Assembly (NCBI RefSeq): GCF_900184245.1
Contig: NZ_FXXB01000007.1
Coordinates: 496,001 to 560,000, forward strand
Origin: Brachybacterium massiliense
Lineage (GTDB): Bacteria; Actinomycetota; Actinomycetes; Actinomycetales; Dermabacteraceae
Length of the DNA: 64,000 nucleotides
Direction: 5' to 3'
Shown: in pieces, positions 7,887 through 16,240 of the stretch
Numbering within the stretch: position 1 is the stretch's first letter
How the letters are laid out: every line of letters starts with the position of its first letter
The notes under the pieces: model-generated
Database searches by the model: none
What the model was told of the DNA's origin: nothing
The model's input: the letters and a program-made list of their open reading frames with translations, nothing else
Program-made: the position numbers and the translations under genes

Positions 7887-7909
7887 CGCGAGTTATCCAC
7901 ATTCTCGCG
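7887..7909. promoter_or_regulatory. DnaA box in the loop of a hairpin
   Basis: CGCGAG (7887-7892) and CTCGCG (7904-7909) flank an 11-base loop that starts with a perfect DnaA box TTATCCACA (7893-7901). Binding of DnaA here is an inference from the 9-mer consensus. Confidence 0.5.
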
Positions 7910-8103
7910 ACGGCGGATAGGTGTTTTCGAGAACAGTTCCGACGGGCCACGCGACCGGTCCACTTCTTCTTATCACGCGGGCCCGACAATCGAGGCCGCA
8001 GCAACCCTCCGCACACCCTCAGGGCGAGGGCGACGGCGCAGTAGAAGCGCACGTCCATGCCGACATTCTCCGCCCCGCACGCCCCTCAAATCCCTCCACC
8101 TCT

Positions 8104-8194
8104 CCTCCACAATGGCGGGTTTTCCACACAACGCTCCCTCCACACTGGTGGGTTATCCACACGTTCTTTCCTCCACACTGGTGGGTTATCCACA
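8104..8194. repeat. Three 25-bp repeats with 33-bp period, each with a DnaA-box-like 9-mer
   Basis: Copies start at 8104, 8137 and 8170, exactly 33 bp apart. The second and third are identical over 25 bp and contain TTATCCACA (8153-8161 and 8186-8194). The first is diverged and contains TTTTCCACA (8120-8128). The spacing is about three helical turns, so bound proteins would sit on one face of the DNA. It may be a DnaA-titration or regulatory cluster. It is not a CRISPR array, because there are too few units and the spacers are only 8 bp. Confidence 0.7.
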
Positions 8195-8304
8195 GATTCG
8201 TCCCCATTTGATGGTGACTCTTCAGTAAGCGGGTTCTGGCAAATAGCGTGGAGTCATATTCGTCAGTCGTGCATCACTGTGGTGCCGGGTGCAGGAAGGG
8301 GGTG

Positions 8305-9972
8305 GTGTTGGTGGGTGGTTTCGAGGAGTTCGAGGACGGGCGGCAGGGCGAGGCGGCAGAGGGCCCGGCCGGGCACCACGCCCCGACGTCCTCGCCGACT
8401 CCTGAGGGGGTCGAGGGGCTGCCAAGGTGGTCGGTGCGTGCGCGGCGTGTTCTGGATGAGGACGTGATCCTCGAGGAGGTCACCCCAGGCAGCCTCGAGG
8501 CGGCCCGGGTGTTGGCGCTGCATCGCACGATGCGGACGCGGGCGAGTCTGCACGCCCATCAGCTGCGGCAGCTGGCGACGTTCTTCCGTGAGGACCCCGA
8601 GGTGCGGGGCGCACTCGATGATGCGGACCTGACGGCGTTGAAGATCGCCGCAGGGATGCGGTGCAGCTATGTGCAGGCCTGGGCGAAGGTCCGCGACGCC
8701 CATATGGCGGTGTCGTGGATGCCGGTGACGTTCACGTATCTGCGGCGGGGGGATCTGCCCGAGGCGTGGCATCACTACCTGATCCGTCACGTCCGTCGCC
8801 TCAGCGAGGAGCAGGCCCGCCAGGTCGATGCCCACATGGGCGGGGTGGAGATCCCCTCGGTCTCGCAGGACACGTTCGAGAAGCAGGTCCGCCGCGCGGT
8901 GAACCCCGAAACCGCCGCTGACATCCCGGCCCCCGCGACGTCCGCGCGGGATGTGGAGATCGTGGCGATCGATACCGATGCGGGCACGGCGTCGTTGATG
9001 GTGACGGGCCCGATCCTGGAGATCAAAGCACTCGCGCACCGCCTCGATGTCGCGGCCCGCACGGTCCAGAAAGCCCAGCGCCACGCACTCGAAGCAGGGG
9101 CTGTGGGGCCGTTGCCGTTCGACATCGATGAAGACCTGGTCGAGCGGGGCCGGGCCCTGTCGCTGCGGAGACTGCGGTATGCGATCTTGACTCACTCGGT
9201 CCTGGATATCGATCCGGTCCAGGAAACCAGCTCACCGTTCAAACTGCTGGTGACCGTGCCTGCCACAACCCTGCTCGGGGTCGATGAGGGCCCGGCAATG
9301 CTGGAGGGCATGACCCCGGTCCCGGCCGAGCAGGCCCGCGCCCTTGCCGCGGGAAGCCAGACCTGGTGGCGGATCCTCACCGACCCAGTCACCGGCGCGT
9401 ACCTGCCGGTGACGTCGAAGACCTACCAGCCCGGAGCGCAGATGCGGCTCCAGCTGCGACTGCGCCACAGCCACTGCGCCGTCCCAGGATGTGCTCGCTC
9501 GACCGCCACGACGGCCGAGGATGACCACATCATCGAATACGACCACGAACACCCCGGGCAGGGCGGGCAGACGAGTCTGTGGAACCTCCACCGATTGTGC
9601 TGGCAGCACCACCAGATGAAGACCGCCGGACTGCTCGACCCCGAACGCGACCCGCACGATGACCCCACCACCGGCGATGGCACCACCACCGCTGGGCCGC
9701 TGGAGACGAGGTGGATGATCGACCGCGAGATCCGAGCGAGGGCGCGGGAGGATACGGACCTGCTCACCCCGCACACCGCCGCCGTGATGGAACGGACCTG
9801 GCGAGCACACCAACGCGCCCACGAGGACGCCATGCGCCTGCACGCCCAGGAGATGGCCCGGCCCCGCGATGAACGCGTCGCCGAGCAGCGTGCCGCTGCC
9901 CGGGCCGCTCACCACAGACGCCGGATCATCCCACCCGGCCCCACCACCGACGAGACCGAACCACCCTTCTGA
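8305..9972 (+). CDS. DUF222 / 13E12-type HNH endonuclease
   Basis: The protein of about 555 residues has an N-terminal helical DUF222 region and a C-terminal HNH domain: CAVPGCARS, DDHIIEYDH, NLHRLCWQHHQMKT. These supply the zinc cysteines and the catalytic His of HNH nucleases. The family corresponds to the repeated 13E12 proteins of actinobacteria, usually present in many copies and of unclear biological role. The frame is open from GTG 8248, but AGGAAGG at 8293-8299 favours a GTG at 8305 (or 8311), and TAGCGT at 8244-8249 could be the -10 box. It converges on the nicotinamidase-like gene. Confidence 0.85.
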   Translation: MLVGGFEEFEDGRQGEAAEGPAGHHAPTSSPTPEGVEGLPRWSVRARRVLDEDVILEEVTPGSLEAARVLALHRTMRTRASLHAHQLRQLATFFREDPEVRGALDDADLTALKIAAGMRCSYVQAWAKVRDAHMAVSWMPVTFTYLRRGDLPEAWHHYLIRHVRRLSEEQARQVDAHMGGVEIPSVSQDTFEKQVRRAVNPETAADIPAPATSARDVEIVAIDTDAGTASLMVTGPILEIKALAHRLDVAARTVQKAQRHALEAGAVGPLPFDIDEDLVERGRALSLRRLRYAILTHSVLDIDPVQETSSPFKLLVTVPATTLLGVDEGPAMLEGMTPVPAEQARALAAGSQTWWRILTDPVTGAYLPVTSKTYQPGAQMRLQLRLRHSHCAVPGCARSTATTAEDDHIIEYDHEHPGQGGQTSLWNLHRLCWQHHQMKTAGLLDPERDPHDDPTTGDGTTTAGPLETRWMIDREIRARAREDTDLLTPHTAAVMERTWRAHQRAHEDAMRLHAQEMARPRDERVAEQRAAARAAHHRRRIIPPGPTTDETEPPF

Positions 9973-9979
9973 ACCAGGG

Positions 9980-10564
9980 TCAGACGATCTCCACGCCCGC
10001 GGCGGTCAACTCCTCCTCCAGTGAGGGGATCCCCGCGGGGTGGACGGCCGCGGTCAGGTCCCGCAGCACCCGCACCGGGGCCCCGCGCTCCGCCGAGCCC
10101 AAGGCGGTGGCGCGCACGCAGAAGTCGTAGGCGAGGCCCACCACGTCGATCTGTTCCCAGTGACCGTCGGCGATCAGCTGGTCCACCTGCTCACCGGTGG
10201 CGTTCACCGTCCCCTCGAGCACGCTGTAGGAAGGAATGCCATGCCCCTTGAGCACGATCTCGAGCCGCTCCCCCAGCTCCTCGGCGAGATCCGCGATCTC
10301 CGTGCGCAGGGCCGCGCCCTCCGTGCCCGCGACGCAGTGCACCGGCCAGGTCTCGGAGAAGTCCGGCTCCGCCGGCGGCACCGCGAAATGCCCGCCGTTG
10401 TCGGTGTCCCCGCGATGCCAGTCCTGGCTGACGAGGATCCGGTCGTAGCCCGCGCCGTGCTCGCGCACATGCTCGGCGATCCGCGACGCGACCGCGCCGC
10501 CGCCCTCCACTCCGAGGGCACCTCCCTCACAGAAATCGTTCTGGACATCGACGATGATCAGCAT
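9980..10564 (-). CDS. pncA: Nicotinamidase / isochorismatase-family amidohydrolase
   Basis: The 194-residue protein has the cysteine hydrolase triad in order: Asp in LIIVDVQNDFCEGG, Lys in VLKGHG and Cys in GLAYDFCVRATA. The metal-binding region SQDWHRGDTDNGGHF matches nicotinamidases (DWH..H). It would hydrolyse nicotinamide to nicotinate for NAD salvage. The ORF extends upstream, but homology begins at the ATG at 10564; a GTG at 10576 is an alternative. The gene symbol is a family-level assignment. It is divergent from the FadH-like gene with about 100 bp between. Confidence 0.8.
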   Translation of the reverse strand: MLIIVDVQNDFCEGGALGVEGGGAVASRIAEHVREHGAGYDRILVSQDWHRGDTDNGGHFAVPPAEPDFSETWPVHCVAGTEGAALRTEIADLAEELGERLEIVLKGHGIPSYSVLEGTVNATGEQVDQLIADGHWEQIDVVGLAYDFCVRATALGSAERGAPVRVLRDLTAAVHPAGIPSLEEELTAAGVEIV

Positions 10565-10664
10565 CCGCGGCGGCACGGTTCCTCCTCGAGCGAGCGACAG
10601 GGTCGACACCCAGGGTACGGAGTGCCCTCACTCATCAGTCCGCCGCACCTGGCACAATCGCGGC

Positions 10665-12728
10665 ATGCCAGCGTCGCTTCCCCACCCGACCGTGCCCCGT
10701 TCCTTCCCGCGGCTGCTCTCGCCGCTGGATCTCGGACCGTTCGAGGTGCGCAACCGTATCGTGATGGGCTCGATGCACGTCGGGCTCGAGGATCGTCCCG
10801 GGGACGTCAAGAAGCTCGCGGCCTACCTCGGCGAGCGGGCCCGCGGCGGTGCCGGGCTGATCGTCACCGGCGGCTACTCCCCCGACCGCACCGGGCGGCT
10901 CACGCCGGGCGGCGCCCAGGCCGACGCTCGCACGATGCGCAGCCATTCCCTGGTCACCCGCGAGGTCCACGAGGCCGACGGGCGCATCATCCTGCAGCTG
11001 CTCCACGCCGGCCGCTACGCCTTCCACCCGCTGTCCGCCTCCTCCGCCGCGGGGAAGTCTCCGCTGTCCCCGTTCCGCGCCCGTCGGCTCACCCGCCGCG
11101 GCGTGGGCCGCACGATCGAGCACTTCGCCGAGGCGGCCCGCCGCGCGGTCGAGGCCGGGTACGACGGCGTCGAGATCATGGGCTCCGAGGGCTACCTGCT
11201 GAACCAGTTCCTGGCCCCCGCCACCAACCGGCGTCGGGACCGGTGGGGGCGCGGCGCAGAGGGTCGGCGCGCGATGCCGCTCGCGGTCGCCGCCGCGGTG
11301 CGCGAGGCGATCGGGCCGGAGGCGCTGCTGAGCTACCGCATCTCCCTGCTGGACCTGGTCCCCGGCGGGCAGACATGGGAGGAGACCTCGGCACTGGCCC
11401 AGGGGCTCATCGAACGCGGGGTGGACGTGCTCTCCTCCGGGATCGGCTGGCACGAGGCGCGGGTCCCCACCATCGTCACCTCCGTCCCGCGCGCGGCCTT
11501 CGCCGAGAACACCGCGGCTCTGCGCGAGATCGTGGACGTGCCGGTGATCGCCTCGAACCGCATCCACGCCCCCGCCGTGGCCGAGCAGATCCTCGCCGAT
11601 GGGCAGGCCGATCTCGTCTCCATGGCCCGCCCGCTGCTGGCGGACCCGCAGCTGCCGGCGAAGCTCGCCGAGGGTCGTGCGAACCAGGTCGTCGCCTGCA
11701 TCTCGTGCAACCAGGCCTGCCTGGACAAGGTGTTCGACGGCAAGCGCGCCAGCTGCCTGGTCAACCCCCGTGCCGGGCACGAGACCGAGCTCGTGCTCAC
11801 GCCGGTGATCGAGCGTCGCGCCCGCAAGGTCGCCGTCGTCGGCGCCGGGCCCGCCGGGCTCGAGGCTGCCCTGGCCGCCGCCGAGCGCGGACACATCGTC
11901 ACCCTCTACGAGGCGACCGGGGAGATCGGCGGTCAGCTGCGCATGGCCGCCCGCATCCCCGGCAAGGAGGACTACGCCCAGGCGCTGACCTCCTGGCGGA
12001 TGCGTCTGGCCGCGGCCGGGGTGGGGATCCGTCTGAACACCCGCCCGCACCCCCACGAGCTCACCGGCTTCCACGACGTCATCGTCGCCACCGGCGTCAC
12101 CCCGCGCCGGATCGATCTGCCGGCCAGCGGCGGCCCCGAGATGATCAGCTACGCGGACCTGCTGGAGGGCCGCGCGGAGGCCGGGGACAGGGTCGCGATC
12201 ATCGGCGCGGGCGGCATCGGGGTCGACGTCGCCGAGTTCCTCACCGCCCCGCGCCCCTCCCCCACCCTCGACGTGGAGACGTGGAAGCGGCACTGGGGCG
12301 TGGTCGAGGCCGACGAGGAGCATCGCGGCGGCGTCATCACCCGCCCCTCCGCGCCTGCCCGGCGCGAGGTCCACCTGCTGCAGCGCAAGGAGTCCCGGAT
12401 CGGGGCGACCCTGGGCCGCACCACCGGCTGGGTGCACCGCGCCGAGCTGCGCCACGCGGGCGTGATCCAGCATCGCGGGGTGACCTACCGTCACGTCGAC
12501 GAGCAGGGCCTGCACATCCTCGAGGGCGAGGAGGCGACCGTGCTCGACGTGGACACCGTGGTGATCTGCGCCGGTCAGGAGAGCGTGAACGAGCTCGCGG
12601 ACGAGCTCACCGCCGCGCGCAAGGGCCGCTCGCCGCGGGTGCACGTGATCGGCGGGGCCCACGTCGCCGCCGAGCTCGACGCCGAGCGGGCCATCCGTCA
12701 GGCCGTCGAGGTGGTCGCCGGGCTCTGA
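10665..12728 (+). CDS. FAD/FMN-dependent NADPH:2,4-dienoyl-CoA reductase-like oxidoreductase
   Basis: The 687-residue protein joins an old-yellow-enzyme TIM barrel (residues 1 to about 370; GYDGVEIMGSEGYLLNQFLAP) to a [4Fe-4S] segment CISCNQACLDKVFDGKRASC and an FAD/NADPH domain (VAVVGAGPAGLEAALAAAER, then AIIGAGGIGVDVAEFL). This is the FadH/trimethylamine-dehydrogenase layout. It reduces conjugated enoyl-CoA or a related electrophile with NADPH. A CACAAT box at 10653-10658 lies only six bases before the ATG and there is no ribosome-binding site, so a leaderless mRNA is likely. It converges on the PBP gene. Confidence 0.85.
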   Translation: MPASLPHPTVPRSFPRLLSPLDLGPFEVRNRIVMGSMHVGLEDRPGDVKKLAAYLGERARGGAGLIVTGGYSPDRTGRLTPGGAQADARTMRSHSLVTREVHEADGRIILQLLHAGRYAFHPLSASSAAGKSPLSPFRARRLTRRGVGRTIEHFAEAARRAVEAGYDGVEIMGSEGYLLNQFLAPATNRRRDRWGRGAEGRRAMPLAVAAAVREAIGPEALLSYRISLLDLVPGGQTWEETSALAQGLIERGVDVLSSGIGWHEARVPTIVTSVPRAAFAENTAALREIVDVPVIASNRIHAPAVAEQILADGQADLVSMARPLLADPQLPAKLAEGRANQVVACISCNQACLDKVFDGKRASCLVNPRAGHETELVLTPVIERRARKVAVVGAGPAGLEAALAAAERGHIVTLYEATGEIGGQLRMAARIPGKEDYAQALTSWRMRLAAAGVGIRLNTRPHPHELTGFHDVIVATGVTPRRIDLPASGGPEMISYADLLEGRAEAGDRVAIIGAGGIGVDVAEFLTAPRPSPTLDVETWKRHWGVVEADEEHRGGVITRPSAPARREVHLLQRKESRIGATLGRTTGWVHRAELRHAGVIQHRGVTYRHVDEQGLHILEGEEATVLDVDTVVICAGQESVNELADELTAARKGRSPRVHVIGGAHVAAELDAERAIRQAVEVVAGL

Positions 12729-12746
12729 TCGCCCGGGTGCGCGCGG

Positions 12747-14633
12747 TCAGGCGCCCTCGAGCACCTCGCGGGCAATCGGTCCGGCGGTGACGGAGCCGTA
12801 GCTGCCGTCCTCGACGAACACGGCGATCACCAGGTCGCCCTGGGCGACGATCACCCAGGAGTGCAGCGACAGCTCGCCGTCCTCGTTCGTCCACTCGGCG
12901 GTGCCGGTCTTGCCGATCACGGGCTCGCCCGGCAGGTCGGCGAGGTCGTCGAGGCTGCCGTCGGTCACCACACCGCGCAGCATCTGCTGCATCTGCGTGG
13001 TCTCCTCCTCGGTGAGCGGGGTGGGCACCTCCGCGGCGGACTGCTCCTGCTCGGCGAGGATCCGCGGGGTGACGGTCTGCCCGTTCTGGACGCTCGCGAG
13101 CACCACCGCCATGGACAGCGGCGAGGTGAGCACGCGGCCCTGCCCCATCATCGCGGCGGCATGCTCGGTGCCCGTGTCCTGCGGATCCACCGAGCCCATG
13201 AACGCCTCGAGGCCAGCGGGCGTCGGCTGGCCGATGCCGAGAGTCGTCGCGGCGTCGGCGAGGGCCGGCTGGTCCACGGTGTCGTGCTCGAGCAGCAGCG
13301 CGGTGTTGCACGAATGGGCGATGACGTCGCGCAGCGGCAGCGTGCCGAACAGCGAGGGGTCCATCGAGTCGGCGTTCTTGAAGCTCGCACCCTCGATGGT
13401 CGCGGTCTCGGGGCACTCCAGCGCGGTGTCCGGGGTGACGCCCTCGCGCAGCAGGGCGAGCGCGGTGACGGTCTTGAAGGTGGAGCCGGGCGCGTACTGG
13501 CCCACCAGGCCCACCGGATAGGACTGTCCGGTGGGGCCGAGGGCCGCGGCGAGCACGTCCCCGCTCGAGGGCTGCAGGGCGATCACGGCCGACGGGGAGT
13601 CCTCGTCGGCGATCGCGGCGGTGGCCCGTCGCTGCAGGTCGTCGTCGAGCGTGGTGGTGACCGCGGTGCCGTCGACCGGGTCCACGGTGTGCAGGGGCCG
13701 CTTCTCGTCGGCGTCCTCATCGACGGCGAGCACCTCGACGCCGTCGGTGCCCACCAGGGCGTCATGCTCGGCGGCGACCACGCCGCCGGTCGCGACCAGG
13801 TCCCCGGCCTCGATCTCCCCGTCGGAGTCCTCGACGTCCTCGCTGCTGGCCTCGCGCAGCGCGCCGAGCACGCCGGGGGCGTAGTCGCGCTCGACCGCGA
13901 GCGGGCGGGTCTGCTCGGAGGCGTGGAAGCCGGTGATCTGCGCGGCCTCGACCAGCGGGTAGTCGCCCTCGTCGGAGGTGCGGATGGTCAGAGCGGGGAC
14001 GAACGCCTCGGGGCCGTTGTCCGCGACGGCCTTCGCGTAGCGGTCCGGATCGGTGCCGAGCAGGCCGGCGAGCTCGCGCGCGGCGTCCTCCTGCGCGGAC
14101 TCCTCGATCCGGGTCTTGTCCAGGCCCAGCACCTTCACGTCGTGCTCCCCGTAGAGCACCTCGCCGTCGCGGTCGGTGATCGTGCCGAGCGCCGGCTCTA
14201 GGGTCCTGAGGTCCAGGTGCTCGCCTGCGGCGAGGTCCGGTGCATAGATCTCGGGTGCGAGCTGGGCGGCCCAGCCGTCCTCGCCGCGCTCGAGGGTGGC
14301 CTCGGTGGTGTACTCCCAGGTCCCGGCGTCGTCCGGGAGGGTCCAGGTCCAGGCGAGGGTCACGGTGCGCCGGCCGTCCTCGGCGCTGCCGGAATCAGCG
14401 AGCTCGACCTGCGGGGCGGCGCCGGTGGCCTCGATCAGCGGACCGAGCACCGCCTGGTGCTCCGGTGCCTCGGCACGGGCGAGCGCGGCGGCGAGCGCCC
14501 CGGCCTCCTCCTGCCCGTCACCGGCGCGGTCCCGCCACAGCAGCGCGCCCGCGACCAGGGCCGCGATCGCGAGCACGGCGATCAGCACGATCAGGGGCGC
14601 TCGGCGGCGCGGGGCGGCGGAAGTGGGGGCCAT
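12747..14633 (-). CDS. Class B penicillin-binding protein with NTF2-like (MecA-N) domain
   Basis: The 628-residue protein has one N-terminal membrane helix (about residues 13-32), an NTF2-like MecA-N domain, a PBP dimerisation domain starting near TITDRDGEVLYGE, and a transpeptidase domain. The active-site motifs are STFK (Ser384-Lys387), SCN (441-443) and KTG (575-577). It crosslinks peptidoglycan outside the membrane. The C-terminus is acidic-linker free and ends AREVLEGA. Start ATG 14633 has a GGGAG upstream. It is divergent from the PfkB gene, with only 30 bp between starts, so their promoters overlap. Confidence 0.9.
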   Translation of the reverse strand: MAPTSAAPRRRAPLIVLIAVLAIAALVAGALLWRDRAGDGQEEAGALAAALARAEAPEHQAVLGPLIEATGAAPQVELADSGSAEDGRRTVTLAWTWTLPDDAGTWEYTTEATLERGEDGWAAQLAPEIYAPDLAAGEHLDLRTLEPALGTITDRDGEVLYGEHDVKVLGLDKTRIEESAQEDAARELAGLLGTDPDRYAKAVADNGPEAFVPALTIRTSDEGDYPLVEAAQITGFHASEQTRPLAVERDYAPGVLGALREASSEDVEDSDGEIEAGDLVATGGVVAAEHDALVGTDGVEVLAVDEDADEKRPLHTVDPVDGTAVTTTLDDDLQRRATAAIADEDSPSAVIALQPSSGDVLAAALGPTGQSYPVGLVGQYAPGSTFKTVTALALLREGVTPDTALECPETATIEGASFKNADSMDPSLFGTLPLRDVIAHSCNTALLLEHDTVDQPALADAATTLGIGQPTPAGLEAFMGSVDPQDTGTEHAAAMMGQGRVLTSPLSMAVVLASVQNGQTVTPRILAEQEQSAAEVPTPLTEEETTQMQQMLRGVVTDGSLDDLADLPGEPVIGKTGTAEWTNEDGELSLHSWVIVAQGDLVIAVFVEDGSYGSVTAGPIAREVLEGA

Positions 14634-14663
14634 CGCCCCATGCTCCCACCTAGACTCGTGCGC

Positions 14664-15575
14664 ATGCCCCGAGTGCTCCACACCGCCCAGGCTCTCGTCG
14701 ACGTGATCCTGGAGATCGACGAGCTGCCGCCGCGGGGCGGCAACGCCAACGCCCGCAGCGAGACCACCTACGCCGGCGGCGCGGTGACCACCCTGATCGC
14801 CGCCGCACGCACCGGGGCCACCGCGGTACACGGCGGGGCGCACGGTACCGGCCCGCACGGCGACCTGATCCGGCAGGCCCTCGCCCGGGACGGGGTGGCT
14901 CTCTCGGACTCTCCGCGCCCCGATCTCGACACCGGGTACTGCACGGTGCTGCTCGAACCGTCGGCCGAACGGACGTTCCTCACCGTGTACGGGGCGGAGC
15001 GGCAGGTCACCGCGCAGTCGCTGGCGACCCTCGCGCCGGAGCCCGGGGACCTGGTGTGCGTCTCCGGCTACAGCCTGTTCGAGCCCACCCGCGAGCCGAT
15101 CCTCGAGTTCCTCGAGTCGCTCAAGGAGGGCGTGGACGTGGTGCTCGACCCGGGCGACCCCTTCGCCACGTTCCCCCGCGAGGTCCAGAACCGGATGCTC
15201 GCCCGCACCACGGTGTGGACCTCCAATGCGGATGAGGCGAAGGCCCTCACCGGGCTCGAGGCGCTCGAGGACACCCCCGAGGCGATCCGGCGCCGCCTCT
15301 CCCCCGGCGCCGCGGTGGTGGTGCGGGACGGCGAGCGCGGCTGCGTGGTGTTCCATCATGGGCGCGGCACGCAGATCCCGGCCTTCCCGCAGAAGGCGGT
15401 GGACACCAACGGCGCAGGCGACACCCACACCGGGGTGCTGCTGGCCGAGCGCGCGCTCGGCGCGGACTGGGAGTCCGCCGCGACCCGCGCCAACGCCGCC
15501 GCCGCGATCGCGGTGACCCGCCGCGGCACCGAGAGCGCCCCCACCCGGGTCGAGGTCGACGAGTTCCTCTCCTGA
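14664..15575 (+). CDS. PfkB-family carbohydrate kinase
   Basis: The 303-residue protein begins MPRVLHTAQALVDVILEIDE, has the GGAVT substrate loop in the N-terminal half and the PfkB signature DTNGAGDTHTGVLLA near residue 245, containing the catalytic Asp and anion hole. It phosphorylates a sugar or nucleoside; adenosine, ribose, fructose and tagatose kinases all share this fold and I cannot choose. TAGACT (14651-14656) precedes the ATG by seven bases, so the transcript is probably leaderless. Confidence 0.85.
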   Translation: MPRVLHTAQALVDVILEIDELPPRGGNANARSETTYAGGAVTTLIAAARTGATAVHGGAHGTGPHGDLIRQALARDGVALSDSPRPDLDTGYCTVLLEPSAERTFLTVYGAERQVTAQSLATLAPEPGDLVCVSGYSLFEPTREPILEFLESLKEGVDVVLDPGDPFATFPREVQNRMLARTTVWTSNADEAKALTGLEALEDTPEAIRRRLSPGAAVVVRDGERGCVVFHHGRGTQIPAFPQKAVDTNGAGDTHTGVLLAERALGADWESAATRANAAAAIAVTRRGTESAPTRVEVDEFLS

Positions 15576-15673
15576 CCTCTCCTGAACGGCTCCTCCAGCC
15601 GGGTCCCGGCCGTCGATCAGGGTCCGGACCTAGGATGGAGGCGCACCTCACATCCGACATGTTCAAGGGGACC

Positions 15674-16177
15674 ATGGACGAGCAGGCCGGGACCGGCACC
15701 ACCTTCCACGACTTCCGGGCGAGGACGATCGACGGCGTCGAGCAGGACTTGAGCGAGTACCGCGGCCGCCTCGTCCTGGTGGTCAACACGGCCTCGGAGT
15801 GCACCTTCACGCCGCAGCTGACCGCGCTGCAGGAGCTGCAGGACCGTTTCGGCGAGCACGGCTTCACGGTGATCGGCTTCCCCTCCGACCAGTTCCGACA
15901 GGAACCCGGCACGGACGAGGAGATCAAGGAGCTGTGCATCTCGACCTACGAGGTGACCTTCCCGCTGTTCTCGAAGGTCGATGTCAACGGGCCGGGCGCC
16001 CACCCGCTGTGGCAGTGGATGTGCACGCAGAAGGCCGGCGTGATCGGCGGCCGCATCGCCTGGAACTTCACCAAGTTCCTGATCGACGGCGAGGGGCGCG
16101 TGCTGCGCCGCTACGCCCCGCCGGTGCCGCCGGCGCGGATCGCGCGGCGGATAGAGACCGAGCTGGGGCTGCGCTGA
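15674..16177 (+). CDS. Glutathione/thioredoxin peroxidase (GPx family)
   Basis: The 167-residue protein contains VVNTASECTFTPQL with the peroxidatic cysteine (Cys43), the Gln/Trp partners in the WNFTKFLIDGEGRV segment, and no selenocysteine. Actinobacterial GPx proteins usually use thioredoxin or mycoredoxin rather than glutathione. TAGGAT at 15631-15636 is a good -10 box, which rules out the ATG at 15635 that lies inside it. ATG 15674 preceded by AAGGGG is chosen and ATG 15659 is possible. Confidence 0.85.
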   Translation: MDEQAGTGTTFHDFRARTIDGVEQDLSEYRGRLVLVVNTASECTFTPQLTALQELQDRFGEHGFTVIGFPSDQFRQEPGTDEEIKELCISTYEVTFPLFSKVDVNGPGAHPLWQWMCTQKAGVIGGRIAWNFTKFLIDGEGRVLRRYAPPVPPARIARRIETELGLR

Positions 16178-16240
16178 GCGCTCCCGCACCGACGGTTGGT
16201 AGCGTGGGTCACAGCACCCGTCTACCCGAAAGGTGACCTC

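Larger units (their letters stand above)
7796..8304. other. Gene-free stretch with DnaA-box-like sequences
   Basis: No convincing gene is present in this stretch of about 0.5 kb between the ATPase and the HNH nuclease. It holds a DnaA-box hairpin (7887-7909), three 33-bp-spaced repeats each with a DnaA-box-like 9-mer (8104-8194) and a possible promoter for the HNH gene with TTCAGT (8221-8226), a 17-bp spacer and TAGCGT (8244-8249). It is less GC-rich than its surroundings. Confidence 0.6.

Noticed and set aside
8104-8194. Possible CRISPR array
   Set aside because: There are only three repeats with 8-bp gaps and no cas genes nearby, and the unit is explained by DnaA-box words.
7796-8304. Chromosomal origin of replication
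   Set aside because: No dnaA, dnaN, recF or gyrase genes flank it and no AT-rich unwinding element is seen.
10635-12662. A 675-codon minus-strand open frame
   Set aside because: It lies antisense to the FadH-like flavoenzyme, is low in complexity and shows no motif.
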